A DNA stretch of 64,000 nt from Micromonospora haikouensis (GTDB taxonomy: Bacteria > Actinomycetota > Actinomycetes > Mycobacteriales > Micromonosporaceae): contig NZ_FMCW01000036.1 in the NCBI RefSeq assembly GCF_900091595.1, positions 1 to 64,000 of the forward strand, written 5' to 3'. The notes beneath the pieces were generated by a model. The model made no database searches. It was not told the origin of the DNA and saw only the letters and a list, made by a program, of their open reading frames with translations. Position numbers and translations under genes: made by a program. Position 1 is the first letter of the stretch. Each line of letters starts with the position of its first letter. This document shows, in pieces, positions 59,998 through 64,000 of the stretch.

Positions 59998-60523
59998 GAT
60001 GACTCCGCCTTCCGGGAGTAAGAGATCCATGAGTTTCACACCGCCGGCCACCACCCCGGTTCTCGAATGTTGCCCTATGCGCAGCCCTTGTCGGCGTCAG
60101 CTGCACAGTGACGCAAGACGTCCTCGGTCAGGCCGAAGGTGGCGGCCGGGTACGGGCGCGGGGCCAGGGGCCAGGAGCCCGGATCAGGCCCGGTCAGCCC
60201 CCGACAGGTAATGCTGGAGCCGTGCGTGGCGGAACTGGTAGACGACTCCGACCTGACGCAGCACACCCCGGTCTCGCGCGTCCGACAGGAAACGGCAGCC
60301 TGAGCAGACCTACGAACAGGTCGGTCCAGACGTCCCGCCCTCCGAAGGGGCCCGGGCCGCAGGGCCCCGGTGAGTCAGCAGTTCATCCCTTGTGGACGAG
60401 TGGGCGTAGCCGCTGTTTCAGAACAGTCGGAAGCCTACTCGACCAGGGAAATGGCCAAGTTCTTGACCGCTCAACTTTGCGACGTCAATTTGACGTAAGT
60501 CAATGAAGTTCGGGAGGAATGCC
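59998..60523. other. 526-base intergenic region
   Basis: Between the BASS gene start and the I36-like gene. It contains a tRNA-Leu-like fragment (60226-60244), a GGGGCCC/GGGCCCC hairpin (60347-60368), and near the next gene the palindrome CGTCAA-T-TTGACG (60482-60494), possibly a regulator site. A 30-codon ORF (60211-60303) covers the tRNA-like piece but lacks a good RBS, so I do not call it. Confidence 0.4.
60226..60244 (+). pseudogene. tRNA-Leu D-arm-like fragment
   Basis: GTGGCGGAACTGGTAGACG is identical to the position-8-to-D-arm segment of many bacterial tRNA-Leu genes. The D-stem closes imperfectly and no anticodon arm, variable arm or T-loop follows, so this is at most a remnant. Confidence 0.45.
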
Positions 60524-60910
60524 GTGCTGCTGAAGTCCCTTGCCGTCGCCGTGTCCGCCGCGAGCCTGCTGGCCACCGCGCCCGCCGCGTCGGCGGCACC
60601 TTCCCGGGCGTCCGAAGCGTGGCCGCCTGGCAACTGCACGCAGGGCACGTTCTGCGTCTGGCCCAACTGGGCGCACCCGAACCCCGCCCCCGTGGAGACT
60701 CCGTCCCTGGTGAGCGCCGGCGAGTGGTCCGGCAGCGCCCCGGCGAAGACCTACTACAACTACACGCCCCGCAACGTCGACATGAAATACTCCTACACCT
60801 GGCCGGACGGGTCGACGAGCCACTACACGCTCTGCACGCCCCCCGGCGGCAACATCTTCTATATTCCGGTGACGGTGACGCAGCTCAGCTGGCACGAGGG
60901 CTCCTGCTGA
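60524..60910 (+). CDS. small secreted protein, peptidase-inhibitor I36-like
   Basis: A 128-residue exported protein if started at the GTG 60524, which has GGGAGGA about 6 bases upstream; an ATG seven codons earlier is possible but puts that RBS inside the gene. A signal peptide (to about ASAAPS) precedes a small disulfide-rich domain: NCTQGTFCVWPNW, TLCTPPGG, EGSC. The CxxGxxCvW pattern resembles I36/SMI-like protease inhibitors. It is not an enediyne apoprotein by sequence. Confidence 0.7.
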   Translation: MLLKSLAVAVSAASLLATAPAASAAPSRASEAWPPGNCTQGTFCVWPNWAHPNPAPVETPSLVSAGEWSGSAPAKTYYNYTPRNVDMKYSYTWPDGSTSHYTLCTPPGGNIFYIPVTVTQLSWHEGSC

Positions 60911-60962
60911 CACCCGCACCTCCTGCCCACGTCCCCGGGGAGCGCGACTACGTTGACCAGTC

Positions 60963-61403
60963 GTGCACCCCGTACCCGATCACGACCTGGCCCTGCGCGA
61001 CTGGGCCGTCGCCCTGGCCGGCGCGGTCGCGCTGCTGGTCGCCTCCTGGGCGCTGCTGATCCTGCTCGCGCGCCGGCTCCCGCCCGGCCTGCTGCGGGAC
61101 CTCGCCGCCTTCGTCCCGGACTGCGTCACCATGGTCCGGCGGCTGCGCCGGGATCCCCGGGTGCCCCGCCGGGCGAAGCTCGCCATCCTGCTCGCCGGCC
61201 TGTGGGTGGCCAGCCCCGTCGACCTGATCCCCGAGTTCCTGCCCGTCATCGGCCCCCTCGACGACATCGTCGTGGTGGCGCTCGCCCTGCGCTACGCCGG
61301 CCGGCAGGTGCCCCGGGACGTCCTGCTCGCCGCCTGGCCGGGCGAGACCCGGCTCATCGAGCGGCTGCTCGGCGCACCCTCGGCCGGTCAGGGCACCGTC
61401 TGA
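60963..61403 (+). CDS. YkvA/DUF1232 membrane protein
   Basis: A 146-residue protein with GTG start, one N-terminal TM helix (about 15-38) and the DUF1232 hallmark WVASPVDLIPEFLPVIGPLDD (about 82-102) within a second membrane-associated segment. Function unknown. Its 3' end overlaps the convergent methyltransferase by 16 bases. Confidence 0.82.
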   Translation: MHPVPDHDLALRDWAVALAGAVALLVASWALLILLARRLPPGLLRDLAAFVPDCVTMVRRLRRDPRVPRRAKLAILLAGLWVASPVDLIPEFLPVIGPLDDIVVVALALRYAGRQVPRDVLLAAWPGETRLIERLLGAPSAGQGTV

Positions 61404-62227
61404 CACCGCCGGGCGGCACCGCTGCGCTGGCGTGCCGACTCGTAGAGCACGACGGTCGCCGCGGCCGCCGCGTTCAGGGAGCTGGCGGCCCCGGTCATCG
61501 GGATCCGGACGAGCTGGTCGCAGGCCGCCCGCCAGCCGGCGCTGAGACCGGTGGTCTCGTTGCCGATCAGGAGCAGTGTGGGCTGCGTGAAGTCGTACTC
61601 GGCGGCCTCCAGTGGGCCGTGCTCGTCGGTGCCCACCACGCCGACGCCGATGCCGTCGGCGCGAAGGCCGGCGACCCAGGACAGGACGGCCTGGGGTGCG
61701 GACGCCCGGACCACGGGCAGCGCGAAGAGCGAGCCGGTGCTCGCCCGCACCGCCTTCGGGTCGTACACGTCGGCGGCGTGGCCGGTGACGATCACGCCGG
61801 ACGCACCGAAGGCGTCTGCGGACCGGATGAGGGTGCCGATGTTGCCGGGGCTGGTGGGCCGGTCGAACACGACGGTGAGCGTGGTCGGCCCGGCCGGGAT
61901 GCGGGACAGGTCGTCCTCCGGCAGCGCGACCACGGCCAGCAGTTCGGGAACCGCGTCCGCCTTACCGCCCAGCTCGTGCATCAGCTCACCGGAAACGGCG
62001 AACCTCTCGGCCCGGACCGTGTCCAGCGTCTCGCGTGCCCAGCCGGACAGCTGGACGTCGGCGTCGTAGAGCAGCTCCCGGATCTGCCAGCCGTGCTCGA
62101 TGGCCACGGCGATCGGGCGTACGCCCTGCACGAGGAACTCGCCGCGGCGCTGCCGCTTGGTCCGGTTGCGGAGGAGAGCCTCCCACTGCTGGAACCGCGC
62201 GTTGCGGCCAGTCACCCGCAGACCCAC
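61388..62227 (-). CDS. TrmH/SpoU-family RNA 2'-O-ribose methyltransferase
   Basis: A 279-residue SPOUT enzyme. N-terminal RNA-binding segment (GRNARFQQWEALLRNRTKRQRRGEFLVQGVRPI), motif 1 FDRPTSPGNIGTLIRSADAFG, motif 2 LLLIGNETTGLS and motif 3 MTGAASSLNAAAAATVVLYE. It methylates tRNA or rRNA ribose; some relatives give ribosome-targeting antibiotic resistance, but nothing here points to a specific target. GTG start. Confidence 0.88.
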   Translation of the reverse strand: MGLRVTGRNARFQQWEALLRNRTKRQRRGEFLVQGVRPIAVAIEHGWQIRELLYDADVQLSGWARETLDTVRAERFAVSGELMHELGGKADAVPELLAVVALPEDDLSRIPAGPTTLTVVFDRPTSPGNIGTLIRSADAFGASGVIVTGHAADVYDPKAVRASTGSLFALPVVRASAPQAVLSWVAGLRADGIGVGVVGTDEHGPLEAAEYDFTQPTLLLIGNETTGLSAGWRAACDQLVRIPMTGAASSLNAAAAATVVLYESARQRSGAARRCQTVP

Positions 62228-62260
62228 CGTTGTCCCGCCTCCCTCGTCTTCGTCAGCCGC

Positions 62261-63031
62261 CTATGCCCACCCGAGGCCCTGGCGGATCGCGATCTCCACG
62301 GGAGAGTACGCGCCGTCGGCCCGCTCCAGCTCGTACGGCGCGGCCGGCATCAGGGGCGGCTGGGCCAGGAAGCGGGGCCTCGTCCCGTGGTGGGGTTGCG
62401 CCGCGTGCACCAGGAACGGGTGGCACAGGAACACGTCGCCCGGGGAGCCGGTGGCCAGGGCGAGGGGCCGGTGGTCGGAGGCGGCCACCAGGTCGGGCGC
62501 GATGTCCAGCCCGCTCGCCCCGTCCTCGCCGTACTTCTCGAGCACCTTCGGCACGTCGAGGTGCGAGCCGACGCGGATGCGGGTCGGTGCGTCCTCCTCG
62601 CCTACCTCGCTGAACAGGAACAGCATCAGCAGCGCCCGGCCATGGGAGCGCAGGTTCGTGAAGTACCAGTTCGCCCCCTCCGGCAGGTAGCTGCCCTCGA
62701 TGTGCCAGCCGGCGTCGTTCGGCTCGTCGGGGTGCGGGAAACGCAGCGGGAACGTGCCCAGCGAGTAACGCGGCTCCCAGCGTCCCGGCCCGACGAGCAG
62801 GTCGTACGCGTGGTGGAGGAACGGCGAGTTGGGTGCGGCGGCGAACGGCCCCTGCGCCAGGCCGGGCACCCAGTGCACGGGCTTCGTCCACGTGGCCGGG
62901 TCGTCCGGGTCGCAGCCCGTCTCCCGCCACAGCAGCCGGGCGCAGTCCGCGGCGACGCGCGGTGCGACGGCGCCCGGCAGCTTCACGAAGCCGTCGCGAA
63001 GGAACCGGGATACCAGGGTCGTGTCGTCCAT
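62261..63031 (-). CDS. phytanoyl-CoA dioxygenase-family protein
   Basis: A 256-residue non-heme Fe/2-oxoglutarate-type protein. FLRDGFVKLPGAV at the start is typical. The iron facial triad appears as HIE (WHIEGSYL, where HxD is more usual) and the distal His in CHPFLVHAAQP, followed by Arg in GTRPRF for 2-oxoglutarate. The ATG at 63031 is the first in frame with the fold. It ends 33 bases before the methyltransferase start, probably the same leftward unit. Substrate unknown. Confidence 0.8.
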   Translation of the reverse strand: MDDTTLVSRFLRDGFVKLPGAVAPRVAADCARLLWRETGCDPDDPATWTKPVHWVPGLAQGPFAAAPNSPFLHHAYDLLVGPGRWEPRYSLGTFPLRFPHPDEPNDAGWHIEGSYLPEGANWYFTNLRSHGRALLMLFLFSEVGEEDAPTRIRVGSHLDVPKVLEKYGEDGASGLDIAPDLVAASDHRPLALATGSPGDVFLCHPFLVHAAQPHHGTRPRFLAQPPLMPAAPYELERADGAYSPVEIAIRQGLGWA

Positions 63032-63114
63032 GCCCCCATCGTGCGGCGACACCGGTGCCGGGCACCCGACACTTCGCGTGCCACTTCTGTCGGGTGTGGG
63101 CGCGACAGCGCCGG

Positions 63115-64000
63115 TCAGTCGGCCTCGACCGGCGCTTCGCCGAAGACGGCGAAGCTGACGACCCAGTACGCGACGTAGGCGGCGAGCAGCACGTATCCGT
63201 GCCAGCGCCGCAGCCGGCCGGTGTGGAGGAAGCATGCGGCGAGGACGGTCATGCTGACGAGCACCGGGAGGTGCCAGGAGAGCACGCTGTCGTCGACGAC
63301 GATGCTGCCGCCGGCGAGGAGGATGATGCCGAGCTTCCCGGTGACGCCGAAGACGACACTGCCGACGACGTTGGCGATGCCGATGTCGGCGGCACCCCGG
63401 CGGGTCGGTTCGACGGTCAGCAGCACATCCTCGAGGGTGAGGACGAGGGTGGCGATGGTGGCACCGAACAGGGCCCCCGGGATCTGGAACTCCTCCAGCA
63501 GGCCCTCCGTGCCGATGCTGGTCATGGCCGCGCCGGCGACGAGGCCGACCAGCGCGACGACGGCCAGCCCGATCGCGGCCCAGCCGGGAAGCGGACGGGC
63601 CCGGTCGAACGGCATCGGCACGACGAAGGGTGCCCCGCTGGTGGCCGGCGGGCCCGGCCGAAGCTCCCGCATCGCCACGTAGCCGAGGAAGAGCGCAAAC
63701 AGCAGCAGGAGCAGCACGCCGTAGAGCGGGGTGAGGGGCCCGAACACGAGGAAGGGGATCAGCACCAGCGGCGCGGCGGCGAACAGGGCGAGGTAGTGGC
63801 CGGGGACGGCGATCCGGGTGGGCGAGATGATCGCGGCGAGGGCGAGCACCACCCCGATCATCGAGATCGCCGTGCCGAAGACCGTGCCGAGCGCGACGCC
63901 GCTGAGATCCTCGATGTTGAGCGCCACCCCGAAGGCGACGTCGTCGAACTCGATTCCGGTGAAGACGATCGCGAGCAGGAAGACGGATACGCGCAGGCCC
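63115..64000 (-). CDS. CaCA-family sodium/calcium exchanger-like protein (5' part beyond window)
   Basis: At least 294 residues of a polytopic transporter; the reading frame stays open to the window edge (FLLAIVFTGIEFDDVAFGVALN upstream of the first internal start), so the true start is outside. Two homologous halves are visible with the alpha-repeat-like segments GIEFDDVAFGVALNIEDLSGVALGTVFGTAIS and TLEDVLLTVEPTRRGAADIGIANVVGSVVF. It is a probable cation/proton antiporter; substrate unknown. Confidence 0.8.
   Translation of the reverse strand, partial: GLRVSVFLLAIVFTGIEFDDVAFGVALNIEDLSGVALGTVFGTAISMIGVVLALAAIISPTRIAVPGHYLALFAAAPLVLIPFLVFGPLTPLYGVLLLLLFALFLGYVAMRELRPGPPATSGAPFVVPMPFDRARPLPGWAAIGLAVVALVGLVAGAAMTSIGTEGLLEEFQIPGALFGATIATLVLTLEDVLLTVEPTRRGAADIGIANVVGSVVFGVTGKLGIILLAGGSIVVDDSVLSWHLPVLVSMTVLAACFLHTGRLRRWHGYVLLAAYVAYWVVSFAVFGEAPVEAD

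Noticed and set aside
60211..60303. 30-codon ORF over the tRNA-like fragment
   Set aside because: Weak RBS only, no recognisable product, too short to support by composition; kept as a note in a finding.
60503..60910. Small secreted Cys-containing protein considered as an enediyne chromoprotein apoprotein
   Set aside because: It has the CxxGxxCvW pattern of I36/SMI-like inhibitors and lacks the neocarzinostatin/CagA-type Ig-fold sequence; it also lies outside the biosynthetic locus.
61388..62227. TrmH-family methyltransferase considered as a cluster resistance gene
   Set aside because: Enediynes attack DNA, not ribosomes, and the gene sits with unrelated genes beyond the right boundary.
1..64000. 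CRISPR arrays, rRNA and complete tRNA genes
   Set aside because: Looked for by eye on both strands; no regularly spaced repeats, rRNA-like blocks or full cloverleaf sequences were seen.

Overview
The window is about 64 kb of very GC-rich actinomycete DNA. Frequent GTG starts, GTGA/ATGA stop-start overlaps, Tat and lipoprotein exports, a mycothiol-type enzyme family, a CBM2-GH12 cellulase and an ECF42 sigma factor fit Micromonosporaceae, most likely a Micromonospora or close relative. This is inferred from gene content, not from a marker gene.

Region 1 (about 0.1-11.3 kb) looks like ordinary chromosome. It holds a secreted C39-like protein, a YchJ-family protein, a leftward Ser/Thr kinase - membrane protein - MscS-like operon, a Tat-exported peptidoglycan amidase, a MarR regulator, a molybdate operon (regulator-modA-modB-modC, stop-start overlaps at two of the three junctions) and a decayed FMN-dependent glutamate-synthase-like pseudogene.

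Region 2 (about 11.4-54.4 kb) is an enediyne-type biosynthetic locus. Its heart is a tightly coupled rightward operon at 21.2-31.0 kb: unbV (E4), unbU (E5), the iterative enediyne polyketide synthase pksE (KS-AT-ACP-KR-DH-PPTase, 1940 aa), the hot-dog thioesterase (E10) and a flavin reductase (E6). Facing it is a leftward pair, unbL (E3, DUF1702) and a cytochrome P450 (E7-like). A GMC oxidoreductase (E9-like) lies at 43.8 kb. Around these sit tailoring candidates: two paralogous acyl-CoA-dehydrogenase-fold monooxygenases at opposite edges (11.4 and 53.2 kb), an FMO-like flavoprotein, a nitroreductase, three SDR-type proteins, a carotenoid-oxygenase-family enzyme, an alpha/beta hydrolase with an epoxide-hydrolase-type Asp nucleophile, three AhpD/CMD-like CxxC proteins and two DinB/MDMPI-fold proteins. 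Candidate regulators and export genes are AraC, TetR, an XRE/MmyB-type regulator, an ECF42 sigma factor with its YCII partner, and a DHA2-type MFS exporter. I see no glycosyltransferase, deoxysugar gene, chromoprotein apoprotein or CalC-like gene here, so the product cannot be matched by eye to a known enediyne.

Regulatory signals: an exact actinobacterial SOS/LexA-type box (13630) lies between a DinB-superfamily gene and a divergent membrane-protein gene, and a one-mismatch relative (36926) lies upstream of araC. A near-identical 18-bp palindrome precedes both the XRE regulator and the MFS exporter. The unbV leader has an 11-bp perfect hairpin. Several strong terminators separate the units, and a 138-bp MITE-like element with perfect 29-bp inverted repeats sits between two of them at 45.5 kb.

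Region 3 (about 54.5-64 kb) returns to general functions: an inositol-monophosphatase-family enzyme, a class V aminotransferase-fold protein, the GH12 cellulase, a BASS-family transporter, a small secreted I36-like protein, a YkvA protein, a TrmH-family methyltransferase, a phytanoyl-CoA-dioxygenase-family protein and a CaCA-family exchanger cut by the window end. This region also carries an isolated tRNA-Leu-like fragment, a REP-like inverted repeat and a G-quadruplex-prone tract.
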